Source of the DNA: Limnohabitans sp. INBF002
Lineage (GTDB): Bacteria; Pseudomonadota; Gammaproteobacteria; Burkholderiales; Burkholderiaceae_C
Assembly: GCF_027924905.1 (NCBI RefSeq)
Contig: NZ_AP027055.1
Coordinates: forward strand, 992,001-1,056,000
Direction of reading: 5' to 3'
Length of the DNA: 64,000 nucleotides
Shown: positions 34,902 to 42,763 of the stretch, in pieces
Position numbering within the stretch: the stretch's first letter is position 1
Layout: each line of letters starts with the position of its first letter
Notes under the pieces: generated by a model
What the model was told of the DNA's origin: nothing
What the model saw: the letters and a program-made list of their open reading frames with translations, nothing else
Database searches by the model: none
Translations under genes and position numbers: made by a program

Positions 34902-35566
34902 TGAACGAAACGGTACATTCCGCACGCAAGGCGCCCAAGCGCACCAACGATCCCGAGCGGACGATGGCTGGCATCATGGCCGTGGCCACGCAAGAGTTCG
35001 CGGCCAAGGGCTTGGCGGGGGCGCGTATCGATGCGATTGCCGCCGCCACGCACACCAGCAAGCGCATGATCTATTACTACTACGGCAGCAAAGAGGGCTT
35101 GTACCTGGCCGTGCTGGAAGACGCGTATCGCCGCATCCGTGCCACCGAAGCCGAGCTGCACCTGGCCGATCTGTCGCCCGTCGAGGCGCTCAAGGCGCTG
35201 GTGGGCTTTACCTTCGATCACCACCACAGCAACCAAGACTTTGTGCGCTTGGTCATTTCCGAGAACATGCAGCGCGGGGAGTATCTGGCGCAAAGCAAGC
35301 TGATTCAAGAGCTCAACGTGTCGGTGATTCAGGCCATCGAAGCGCTGTACAAACGCGGTGTGAAAGCAGGGGTGTTTCGCAAGGGGCTGGACCCCATCGA
35401 CATCCACGCGTCTATTTCGGCGTTGACTTTTTTCAACGTGTCCAACCGCTACACCTTCGATTTGATTTTCAAACGCAACGGCCAAACCGCCAAAGCTTTG
35501 GCTGCACGACGCCAAAGCGTGGTGGACATGGTTCTGCGTTTTGTGAGTTATTCCAATTTGGCATAA
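34901..35566 (+). CDS. TetR-family transcriptional regulator
   Basis: A 221-residue TetR-type repressor. The N-terminal HTH contains IMAVATQEFAAKGLAGARID followed by AIAAATHTSKRMIYYYYGSKEGLYLAVLE; the C-terminal ligand domain is all-helical. GC content and codon use are slightly higher than in the genes beside it. It lies 106 bp upstream of dctQMP in the same direction and is the obvious candidate regulator of that transporter and the hydroaromatic genes behind it. Ligand unknown. Confidence 0.9.
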   Translation: MNETVHSARKAPKRTNDPERTMAGIMAVATQEFAAKGLAGARIDAIAAATHTSKRMIYYYYGSKEGLYLAVLEDAYRRIRATEAELHLADLSPVEALKALVGFTFDHHHSNQDFVRLVISENMQRGEYLAQSKLIQELNVSVIQAIEALYKRGVKAGVFRKGLDPIDIHASISALTFFNVSNRYTFDLIFKRNGQTAKALAARRQSVVDMVLRFVSYSNLA

Positions 35567-35625
35567 CAGATAGTTTGCTATGCGTGATTTAAATGCGGGT
35601 TTTCACTGACATGCCACAAAGTAAC

Positions 35626-35645
35626 TGTTTTGTACATTTTGTTCC
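35626..35645. promoter_or_regulatory. Candidate operator in the dctQMP leader
   Basis: The short segment contains a repeated TTTTGT (35628-35633 and 35637-35642) in 9-bp phase, overlapping the self-complementary TGTACA (35631-35636). A related string, GGTACATTCC, overlaps the TetR gene start. A TetR site is possible but support is weak. Confidence 0.25.
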
Positions 35646-35672
35646 AGCCCATATTCTTTAAGGATCTTCCTC

Positions 35673-36203
35673 ATGTTTAACCTAATTTTGGATCGCTGCT
35701 GCCGAGTGCTGGAAGCCGCGATTGCCTTTTGCCTGGCTCTGATGGTGGTGCTGGTGTTTGGTAACGTATTTTTGCGTTACGCCATGAACTCTGGCATCAC
35801 CTTGTCTGAAGAGTTGTCACGTTGGGCCTTTGTGTGGATGACCTTTTTGGGCGCCATCGTGGCCCTGAAGGAACACGGTCATTTAGGGACTGACATGTTG
35901 GTGAGCCGCTTAGGTCCGTTTGGCAAAAAGATTTGCTTAGGCGCTTCGTACGTCTTGATGTTGTTCGCATGCTGGTTGTTGTTCCGCGGTGCGTATGAGC
36001 AAGCGGTCATCAACTTGGACAGTACGAGTGCGGTGATGGAAGCTTCGATGAGCTGGGTGTATTTGCCCGGCATTTTGTTTGCTGTGTTGGGTGGGTTGAT
36101 TCTTGCTGTTGAGCTGCTGCGCTTGCTCACGGGTCAAATTCGCGACGAAGACTTGGTGATGATCCAAGAATCTGAAGAAGTCCCTCACGGCGACAGCCAC
36201 TAA
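35673..36203 (+). CDS. dctQ: TRAP transporter small permease subunit (DctQ family)
   Basis: A 176-residue inner-membrane protein with four hydrophobic helices. VFGNVFLRYAMNSGITLSEE and LSRWAFVWMTFLGAIVALKE are the family signature (EExxRxxFVWxxFLG). AAGGA precedes the ATG. It forms the membrane complex with DctM and is energised by a Na+ or H+ gradient. First gene of dctQMP; the downstream hydroaromatic genes suggest that quinate or shikimate is transported. Confidence 0.93.
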   Translation: MFNLILDRCCRVLEAAIAFCLALMVVLVFGNVFLRYAMNSGITLSEELSRWAFVWMTFLGAIVALKEHGHLGTDMLVSRLGPFGKKICLGASYVLMLFACWLLFRGAYEQAVINLDSTSAVMEASMSWVYLPGILFAVLGGLILAVELLRLLTGQIRDEDLVMIQESEEVPHGDSH

Positions 36204-36224
36204 ACCCACTCAAGGAATAAGACC

Positions 36225-37502
36225 ATGACGATCACTGTATTTCTCTTTTCCCTGATGGGTTCCATGGCATTGGGTATCCCAATCGCCTTCTCTTTGTTGC
36301 TCTGCGGTGCTGCGCTGATGTGGCACATGAACATGTTTGACGCGCAAATTTTGGCGCAAAACTTGATCGAAGGCTCCAACAGCTTCCCGCTGCTGGCCGT
36401 GCCATTCTTCATGCTGGCTGGCGAAATCATGAACGCGGGTGGTTTGTCACGCCGCATCGTGAACTTTGCAATGGCTTGCGTGGGCCACATCAAAGGTGGC
36501 TTGGGTTATGTGACCATCATGGCGGCTGTGATCATGGCCGCCTTGTCGGGCTCTGCTGTGGCGGACGCCGCGGCACTGGCGTCACTGCTGTTGCCCATGA
36601 TGGTGGCTGCTGGACATGACCGCGCGCGTTCTGCGGGTTTGATCGCTTCTGCTGGCATCATCGCGCCGGTGATTCCACCGAGCATTGGTTTTGTGATTTT
36701 TGGAGTGGCCGGCAACGTGTCGATTTCTAAGTTGTTCATGGCCGGTATCGTGCCTGGCATCTTGTTGGGTGGTTCCTTATGGATCACTTGGTGGTGGTTG
36801 GCTCGCCAAGAGGTGGTCAGCGTTCCACCGCGTAAATCGTTTGGCGAAATCCGCGAAGCTCTGCGCGAAGCCACTTGGGCTTTGGTGTTGCCTGTGATCG
36901 TGGTGTTTGGTTTGAAGTTCGGTGTGTTCACACCCACGGAAGCCGCTGTGGTTGCTGCTGTGTATGCCTTGCTCATTTCGACGTTTATTTACAAAGAACT
37001 TAACTTCAAAAGCTTGTATCCCTTGTTTGTGGCGTCAGCCAAAACCAGTGCGATTGTGATGTTCTTGGTGGCCGCCGCCATGGTGTCAGCTTGGTTGATC
37101 ACGGTGGCTAATTTACCGGCTGAATTGATCGTCTTGTTGCAACCTTTGTTGGATAGCCCTCGTTTGTTGATGCTGGCCATCATGGTGATCACCATGTTGG
37201 TGGGCACGGCCTTGGACATGACGCCCACCATTTTGTTGCTCACACCTGTGCTGATGCCTGTCGTGAAAGCTGCTGGTATTGACCCCGTGTACTTTGGTGT
37301 CTTGTTCATCATCAACAATGCGATTGGCTTGATCACACCACCTGTAGGGACCGTGCTGAATGCTGTGGCAGGTGTAGGCAAGGTCAGCATGGATGAGGTC
37401 ACACGTGGTGTGATGCCGTTCATGGTGGCTCAGTTCATCATCATGTTTGCGATGGTGGCATTCCCACAACTCGTCATGGTTCCCGCTCGCTGGTTCTATT
37501 GA
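36225..37502 (+). CDS. dctM: TRAP transporter large permease subunit (DctM family)
   Basis: A 425-residue integral membrane protein with about 12 hydrophobic helices, the transport channel of the TRAP system. MALGIPIAFSLLLCG, FPLLAVPFFMLAGEIMNAGG, SGSAVADAAALASLLLPMMV and IAPVIPPSIGFVIFGV are highly conserved in DctM. It follows dctQ by 21 bp and ends 8 bp before a terminator-like hairpin that precedes dctP. Length matches the family (about 425). Confidence 0.95.
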   Translation: MTITVFLFSLMGSMALGIPIAFSLLLCGAALMWHMNMFDAQILAQNLIEGSNSFPLLAVPFFMLAGEIMNAGGLSRRIVNFAMACVGHIKGGLGYVTIMAAVIMAALSGSAVADAAALASLLLPMMVAAGHDRARSAGLIASAGIIAPVIPPSIGFVIFGVAGNVSISKLFMAGIVPGILLGGSLWITWWWLARQEVVSVPPRKSFGEIREALREATWALVLPVIVVFGLKFGVFTPTEAAVVAAVYALLISTFIYKELNFKSLYPLFVASAKTSAIVMFLVAAAMVSAWLITVANLPAELIVLLQPLLDSPRLLMLAIMVITMLVGTALDMTPTILLLTPVLMPVVKAAGIDPVYFGVLFIINNAIGLITPPVGTVLNAVAGVGKVSMDEVTRGVMPFMVAQFIIMFAMVAFPQLVMVPARWFY

Positions 37503-37510
37503 TTTTTCTT

Positions 37511-37552
37511 TTCCACAGTCTGTTCGGGTACGCCAGACCGTGGAACTTTTTT
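37511..37552 (+). terminator. Terminator-like hairpin between dctM and dctP
   Basis: TTCCACAGTCTG (37511-37522) pairs with CAGACCGTGGAA (37534-37545; one A-C mismatch) and is followed by CTTTTTT. Bases of its loop (GTACGCC, 37528-37534) can instead pair with GGCGTAC (37557-37563) downstream, so two structures compete. Read-through must occur or dctP must have its own promoter. Confidence 0.65.
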
Positions 37553-37592
37553 GTTTGGCGTACGACCGCAAAGTTCATCAGGAGACACTGAC

Positions 37593-38588
37593 ATGAAACG
37601 TGTATTTATCAAAACCGTGATCGCTACGATGGCCTTGGCTGCCATGGGCATCGCTTCGGCACAAGAGAAAACCATCAAGTTCGCTAACCAGAACACTGCG
37701 GGTCACCCCATCGTGCAAGGTATGGAGAAATTCAAAGAAATCGTTGAGAAAAACTCTGGCGGCAAGATCAAGGTCAACCTGTTCCCAGGCGGTACTTTGG
37801 GTAGCGACCAGGCCAACGTGTCCGCCATTCAAGGCGGCACATTGGAGATGGCTTCCATGAACTCGGGCATCTTCGCCAGCCAAGTCAAAGACTTCGGCGT
37901 GTTCGACTTCCCCTTCATGTTTGCCAGCGGCAAAGAAGCTGACACGGTTGTCGACGGTGCCTTTGGCAAGAAGATGCATGCCAAGTTGGAAGAAAAAGGT
38001 TTGATCGGTTTGGCTTATTACGAGCTGGGTTTCCGCCACCTTTCAAACGGCAAGCGTGCCATCAACAAAGTGTCTGATATCGAAGGCCTGAAGTTGCGCG
38101 TCATTCCTAACCCCATCAACGTGGATTGGGTCAAAGCCTTGGGTGCTAACCCCACACCACTGCCATGGCCAGAGGTGTATGCCGCTTTGGAGCAAGGTGC
38201 TGTGGACGGTCAAGAAAACCCCATCCCCACCATCAATAGCGCCAAACTTTTCGAAGTGCAAAAGCACTTGGCTTTGACGGGCCATCAATACAACCCACAG
38301 TCTGTGGTGATTAGCAAAAAGTTCTGGGACACCTTGAACGCTGCTGAGAAAAAAATCGTTGCTGACGCTGCCGCTGAGTCTGCCAAGTTCCAACGCAGCA
38401 CTGCACGTGCTCTGGAAGCCAGCTTGCTGGACAACTTGAAGAAGAACGGCATGCAAGTCACCACATTGCCAGCCTCTGAAATGGCCATCCTTCGTGAGAA
38501 GATGAAGCCTGTGATTGCCAAGCACGGCGAACCTATCGCTGCGACTGTGAGCGAATTGCAAGCTGAATTGACCAAGCTGCGCAAGTAA
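37593..38588 (+). CDS. dctP: TRAP transporter substrate-binding protein (DctP family)
   Basis: A 331-residue periplasmic receptor with signal peptide MKRVFIKTVIATMALAAMGI, cleavage after ASA. CAGGAG stands before the ATG at 37593. FPGGTLGSDQANVSAIQGGT, KLRVIPNPINVDWVKALGAN (carboxylate-binding Arg) and ALEQGAVDGQENP are family marks. It is paralogous to the orphan receptor at 12625. Next come aroQ and the other hydroaromatic genes after a terminator, so quinate or shikimate is the inferred ligand. Confidence 0.93.
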   Translation: MKRVFIKTVIATMALAAMGIASAQEKTIKFANQNTAGHPIVQGMEKFKEIVEKNSGGKIKVNLFPGGTLGSDQANVSAIQGGTLEMASMNSGIFASQVKDFGVFDFPFMFASGKEADTVVDGAFGKKMHAKLEEKGLIGLAYYELGFRHLSNGKRAINKVSDIEGLKLRVIPNPINVDWVKALGANPTPLPWPEVYAALEQGAVDGQENPIPTINSAKLFEVQKHLALTGHQYNPQSVVISKKFWDTLNAAEKKIVADAAAESAKFQRSTARALEASLLDNLKKNGMQVTTLPASEMAILREKMKPVIAKHGEPIAATVSELQAELTKLRK

Positions 38589-38597
38589 CGCACCCCA

Positions 38598-38632
38598 CGC
38601 GAAACCCTGTCTTTGCAGGGTTTCGCGTTTTT
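38598..38632 (+). terminator. Strong intrinsic terminator after dctP
   Basis: A perfect 12-bp stem, CGCGAAACCCTG (38598-38609) with CAGGGTTTCGCG (38616-38627), 6-base loop, then TTTTT. It separates the transporter genes from aroQ and downstream genes; the latter start 27 bp later. Confidence 0.9.
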
Positions 38633-38658
38633 AGACGAACTGATATCAGGAGATTATT

Positions 38659-39102
38659 TTGAAAATTCTCATGCTGCATGGCATCAACCACGATATGTTT
38701 GGCAAGCGCGACCCCGTGCAATACGGCACCATCACGCTCGACGAAATCAATGCCAGCTTGCAAAAGTTGGGTGGCGAGTTGGGCGCGCAAGTGGAGTGTT
38801 TTCAAACCAATCACGAAGGTGATATGTGCGAGCGCATACACAAAGGTTTTTTAGATGGCGTAGACGCTGTGTTGATCAACGCCGGAGCCTGGACGCATTA
38901 CAGCTACGGCATTCGAGATGCCTTGGCCATCCTCACATGTCCGATTGTTGAATTGCACATGTCCAACATCCATGCACGTGAAGAGTTCCGCCACAAGTCG
39001 GTGTTTGCCGAAATTGTGAAAGGCCAAATCTGTGGCTTTGGCGCGGACAGCTATTTGTTGGCTTTGCGTGCAGCTGTGTCTGCCGTTCAATCTTCTAAAT
39101 AA
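38659..39102 (+). CDS. aroQ: Type II 3-dehydroquinate dehydratase (AroQ/QuiB type), TTG start
   Basis: A 147-residue type II dehydroquinase, which interconverts 3-dehydroquinate and 3-dehydroshikimate. The start is TTG at 38659 with AGGAG 8 bases upstream (38648-38652); it opens MKILMLHGIN, the exact beginning of the fold. Active-site residues are Tyr22 (DPVQYG), Asn74 and His80 in INAGAWTHYS, His100 in ELHMSNIHAREEF, and Arg111. The first loop reads HGINHDMFGKR instead of the usual GPNLNLLGxR, so it is a divergent member. Placed before AroE-like and dehydroshikimate dehydratase genes, it is probably catabolic. Confidence 0.9.
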   Translation: MKILMLHGINHDMFGKRDPVQYGTITLDEINASLQKLGGELGAQVECFQTNHEGDMCERIHKGFLDGVDAVLINAGAWTHYSYGIRDALAILTCPIVELHMSNIHAREEFRHKSVFAEIVKGQICGFGADSYLLALRAAVSAVQSSK

Positions 39103-39108
39103 AACACC

Positions 39109-39960
39109 ATGAGCAAGCACGGCATTTCTATCAATGGCAACACGCAGCTGATTGCCCACATCGGCTATCCCACACATTCCTTCAAGTCACCCATGATTTA
39201 CAACCCGTACTTCGCCAGTGCGGGCATCAATGCGGTGGTGGTGCCCATGGGCTGCCAAACGCCTGACTACCCGGTGTTTTTGAAATCAGTTTTCAGCCTC
39301 ACCAACATTTGCGGTGCACTCATCACCATGCCGCACAAGGTGGTGACCGTGGGCTTGCTCGACGAAGTGACCGCCACCGTGCGCGTGGCCGGGGCTTGCA
39401 ATGCCGTGAAAAAATTGGCGGATGGCCGTTTGGTCGGCGACATGTTTGACGGCGCAGGCTTTGTGCGCGGCGTGCAACGCAAGGGCTTTGACCTCACAGG
39501 TAAGCGCGTGTTGGTGGTCGGCTCAGGCGGTGTGGGTTGCGCCATTGCAGCGTCTCTCGCAGGTGCAGGCATTGCCGCCATCAGCTTGTTTGATGTGAAC
39601 ACCGCCTCTGCCGAGGCCTTGGGCCAACGCCTGAAACAAAACTACCCTCAGATCGATGTGCGCACGGGCTCAAACGACCCCGCTGACCACGACTTGGTGG
39701 TCAACGCCACGCCCATGGGCATGAACGAAGGCGATGCTTTGCCAATGGATGTGTCGCGCATTTCGCCTGACGCCTTTGTGGGCGAGGTGGTGATGAAAAC
39801 CGAAATGACTGCCTTCTTGCAAGCCGCCAAGAACCGTGGCTGCCGCGTGCAGGTGGGCTCGGACATGTTGTTTGAACAAATCCCTGCCTACTTGGAATAC
39901 TTCGACTTGCCCACCACCACGGCTGACGTGTTGCGCGATGTGGCACAGCTGAGTTACTAA
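39109..39960 (+). CDS. Quinate/shikimate dehydrogenase-like protein (AroE family, GDMFDG variant)
   Basis: A 283-residue AroE-fold dehydrogenase. The substrate domain shows LIAHIGYPTHSFKSPMIYN and the catalytic Lys in ITMPHKVVTVG; NAV in GACNAVKK is kept; Asp is in GDMFDGAGFVRG. The nucleotide motif is VLVVGSGGVGCAIAASLAGA. It starts 7 bp after aroQ and precedes the dehydroshikimate dehydratase unit, which fits oxidation of quinate and/or shikimate to the 3-dehydro compounds. Cofactor choice (NAD or NADP) is not certain. It shares the GDMFDG variant with 16353 but the two differ widely elsewhere. Confidence 0.88.
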   Translation: MSKHGISINGNTQLIAHIGYPTHSFKSPMIYNPYFASAGINAVVVPMGCQTPDYPVFLKSVFSLTNICGALITMPHKVVTVGLLDEVTATVRVAGACNAVKKLADGRLVGDMFDGAGFVRGVQRKGFDLTGKRVLVVGSGGVGCAIAASLAGAGIAAISLFDVNTASAEALGQRLKQNYPQIDVRTGSNDPADHDLVVNATPMGMNEGDALPMDVSRISPDAFVGEVVMKTEMTAFLQAAKNRGCRVQVGSDMLFEQIPAYLEYFDLPTTTADVLRDVAQLSY

Positions 39961-39978
39961 TTTTTCTTGGAGTATTTG

Positions 39979-40857
39979 ATGACCTTGCCATCTCAACACC
40001 GCGAGTCCGTGCCCGACATGCCCAATCGTTTGGGCTTAGACGGGATCGAGTTCATCGAATACGCCACCAGCCGCCCACAGGCGCTGGGCCAAGTGCTAGA
40101 GAACATGGGCTTTCGCCCCGTGGCACGCCACCGCTCGCGTGAGGTGACCTTGTACCGCCAAGGCGGCATGAACTTGGTGGTCAACGCCAGCCCTGATGAC
40201 GCGCGTGTGAGCGCCACCACCGATGGCCAACCCGTGATTTCTGCTGTGGCTTTCCGCGTGCGTGATGCGCTGCAAGCGCACACCCGCTGCATGGAGTTGG
40301 GCGCATGGAATGTGACCAGCCAAGCGCAAGCGATGGAGCTGCACATTCCTGCCATCCACGGCCCAGGCGGCAGCCGCTTTTATTTTGTGGACCGTTGGCA
40401 AGAGTTTTCGATTTACGACATCGATTTCAAACCCATCCCCACCGTGGACCAACACCCAGAAGCCACCGCTGGCATGAGCTACTTTGGCGTGGTGCAGTAC
40501 ATCGGTGCAGGTCGCAGTGCCGACTGGTTGGCCTACTTTGAACACATGTTTGATTTCAGCTTTGTGCCCGATGACCAACGTTTTGGCATCTTGCCCAAAG
40601 GCAAATTGATGAAGAGCCCGTGTGGCAACTTCTTGTGGCAACTGATCGAACCCGATCCTTGGATGGACACCGATGAATCGCCCGAGTGCTTGCAACGCAT
40701 TGGTTTGGGCGCGGTCGATGTGGGCGCTGCGGTTGCGGCACTCAAAGCGCGTGGCGTGGAGTTTGTCGAGTCCACCCAGTTGCACCCCGAAGACCGTGGC
40801 GCGCTCACACGCAGCGCCTTGGGCTCGGTGTCGTTTGAGCTGGTTCACAAAGACTAA
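39979..40857 (+). CDS. HPPD-like two-domain VOC protein lacking iron ligands
   Basis: A 292-residue protein homologous to 4-hydroxyphenylpyruvate dioxygenase and to the C-terminal half of QuiC-type dehydroshikimate dehydratases. The ATG at 39979 has TTGGAG 6 bases upstream. The N-terminal domain starts LGLDGIEFIEYATSRPQALG; the C-terminal domain shows ADWLAYFEHMFDFSF. Aligned by eye to Pseudomonas HPPD, the first iron His is Gly170, the second is Arg240, and only Glu287 remains. It should therefore not be an Fe(II) dioxygenase. It is shorter than HPPD (about 357). It lies 15 bp before the dehydratase gene and is probably its partner subunit. Confidence 0.78.
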   Translation: MTLPSQHRESVPDMPNRLGLDGIEFIEYATSRPQALGQVLENMGFRPVARHRSREVTLYRQGGMNLVVNASPDDARVSATTDGQPVISAVAFRVRDALQAHTRCMELGAWNVTSQAQAMELHIPAIHGPGGSRFYFVDRWQEFSIYDIDFKPIPTVDQHPEATAGMSYFGVVQYIGAGRSADWLAYFEHMFDFSFVPDDQRFGILPKGKLMKSPCGNFLWQLIEPDPWMDTDESPECLQRIGLGAVDVGAAVAALKARGVEFVESTQLHPEDRGALTRSALGSVSFELVHKD

Positions 40858-40872
40858 TAAAAAGGCCACGCC

Positions 40873-41760
40873 ATGAACTTACTCGACGGCTTCGGCATGG
40901 ACACCATCACGATGGCGGGCTCTTTAGAAGCCAAGCTGTCGGCGATGAAAGACGCAGGCTTCTCACAAGTCATGCTCATGGCGCGTGACTTGGTCACACA
41001 CCCCGGCGGCGTGCTTGCCGCCGTGGCCGCCGTGCAGGCCAGCGGTTTGCGTCCCACAGGTTTTCAGGTGTTGCGCGACTTTGAAGGTTTGTCTGGTCAT
41101 TTGCACGGCTACAAAGTGGACATCGCCAAATCGATGTTGGAGATGTGCGCGGCCACGGGCAGCAAAGTGTTGTTGGCGTGTTCGTCCACCTCACGCCATG
41201 CCACCGATGACCTCGATCACATCGCCCGCGATTTGAAAAAGCTCGCCATGTTGGCCTTGCCCTTGGGGATCAAAGTGGCTTACGAAGGTTTGTCATGGGG
41301 CCGCACGGTCAACGAGTTCAACACGTCTTGGGATGTGGTGTGCCGCGCCGATTGCCCCAACCTCGGCATTGGTTTGGACTCGTTCCACATCTTCGCGGCC
41401 AACACACCGCTGGATGCGATTGAAGACCTCGACCCCGAGAAAATTTTCTTGGTGCAACTGTCTGACTTCATGTGGAACGAAACGCCCACCTTTGAAGACC
41501 GCATGACCACCGCACGCACCTTCCGTGTGTTCCCAGGCGAAGGTGTGCACAGCGAAGCCTTGGCTGACTTGGTGCTGCGCCTAGATCGCATTGGTTACCG
41601 TGGCGACTACAGCTTTGAAGTCTTCAACGACGACTACCAACAACTGCCCTTGGCCACTGTGGCCGAGCGCGCGCGCATAAGCGCCACATGGCTGCACGAC
41701 AACGTGCTGCACCGTTCAGCCCCGTTGCCTGCTTGGACTCGCACACAAGCTTCTGTATGA
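40873..41760 (+). CDS. quiC: 3-Dehydroshikimate dehydratase (QuiC N-terminal-domain type)
   Basis: A 295-residue TIM-barrel protein that matches the dehydratase half of QuiC. That enzyme converts 3-dehydroshikimate to protocatechuate. Metal-ligand candidates are Glu138 (VAYEGLSWG), Asp169 and His172 (GLDSFHIF), Gln195 (LVQLSDF) and Glu249 (YSFEVFND); the spacing matches what I recall for QuiC1. FRVFPGEG is also typical. The start has AAAGGC upstream. In Pseudomonas the HPPD-like domain is fused after this domain; here it is a separate gene before it. The last four bases overlap the aldo/keto reductase start (ATGA). Confidence 0.88.
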   Translation: MNLLDGFGMDTITMAGSLEAKLSAMKDAGFSQVMLMARDLVTHPGGVLAAVAAVQASGLRPTGFQVLRDFEGLSGHLHGYKVDIAKSMLEMCAATGSKVLLACSSTSRHATDDLDHIARDLKKLAMLALPLGIKVAYEGLSWGRTVNEFNTSWDVVCRADCPNLGIGLDSFHIFAANTPLDAIEDLDPEKIFLVQLSDFMWNETPTFEDRMTTARTFRVFPGEGVHSEALADLVLRLDRIGYRGDYSFEVFNDDYQQLPLATVAERARISATWLHDNVLHRSAPLPAWTRTQASV

Positions 41761-42758
41761 AACAACGTCAACTCGGCCCCTACCAAGTTTCAGCCATTGG
41801 CCTTGGCTGCATGAACCTCAGCCACGCTTATGGCGCGCCACCCGCGCCTGAAGTGGGGGAGGCACTCATTCATCGCGCCCTAGACCTCGGCGTGACGATG
41901 TTTGATACCGCCGCTTTGTATGGCTTTGGCACCAACGAACTGTTGGTCGGTCGCGCCCTCAAAGCACATCGCAGTGAAATCACCTTGTGCAGCAAAGGCG
42001 GCATGGCGGGTGTGTCGTTCCCCGATGGCGTGAAGCGCGTCATCAATGGCCGTCCTGAAGCGATTCGCCAAAACTGCGAAGACAGCTTGTCGCGTTTGGG
42101 TACCGATGTGATTGACCTGTACTACCTGCATCGCTGGGACAAACAAGTGCCTATCGAGGACAGCGTGGGCGCTTTGAGCGACCTGGTGCGCGCAGGCAAG
42201 ATTCGCGAGATTGGTTTGAGCGAAGTCTCGGCCACCACGCTGCGCAAAGCGCACGCCGTGCACCCCATTGCGGCGGTGCAAACCGAATATTCGCTGTGGA
42301 CACGCAACCCCGAAATCGCTGTGCTCAAAGCCTGTGAAGAACTGGGCACCACCTTTGTGGCTTTCAGCCCCGTGGCGCGTGGCTTCTTGTGTGGTGATTT
42401 ACGCGATGTCAGCAGCTTGGCCGCCAACGACATTCGCCGAGCCATGCCACGCTTTGCTGCGGACACCTATGCCGCCAACTTGCCTTTGCTTGATGCCTAC
42501 CAAGCCATCGCACGCCAAGTGGGTTGCACGCCCGCGCAGCTGGCGTTGGCTTGGTTGCTACACAAAGACAGCAAACTCATCCCGATTCCCGGCACACAAA
42601 ACATTCGCCACCTCGAAGACAACATCGCCGCCGCCGATGTGGTGTTGTCGGCTGAGCAGATGCAGCAGTTGGACACGCTCATCAACCCGCAGACGGTGAA
42701 GGGGGCGCGTTACAACGCGGTCAATGCGTCTGAGGTGGATACCGAAGAGTTCGCGTAA
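41757..42758 (+). CDS. Aldo/keto reductase
   Basis: A 333-residue NADP-dependent aldo/keto reductase. The start at 41757 overlaps the stop of the dehydratase gene. The catalytic tetrad is visible: Asp and Tyr in TMFDTAALYGFG, Lys in TLCSKGG, His in YYLHRWD. GLSEVSATTLRKAH and LIPIPGTQNIRHLEDNI are typical of the AKR11/12-like group. In this operon it may reduce or oxidise a carbonyl of a hydroaromatic compound; the substrate is unknown. It converges with a LysR gene 5 bp away. Confidence 0.88.
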   Translation: MKQRQLGPYQVSAIGLGCMNLSHAYGAPPAPEVGEALIHRALDLGVTMFDTAALYGFGTNELLVGRALKAHRSEITLCSKGGMAGVSFPDGVKRVINGRPEAIRQNCEDSLSRLGTDVIDLYYLHRWDKQVPIEDSVGALSDLVRAGKIREIGLSEVSATTLRKAHAVHPIAAVQTEYSLWTRNPEIAVLKACEELGTTFVAFSPVARGFLCGDLRDVSSLAANDIRRAMPRFAADTYAANLPLLDAYQAIARQVGCTPAQLALAWLLHKDSKLIPIPGTQNIRHLEDNIAAADVVLSAEQMQQLDTLINPQTVKGARYNAVNASEVDTEEFA

Positions 42759-42763
42759 ACGTA

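Noticed and set aside
35626-35645. TGTACA-containing TetR site treated as a firm operator
   Set aside because: Symmetry does not extend beyond 6 bp; kept only as a low-confidence feature.
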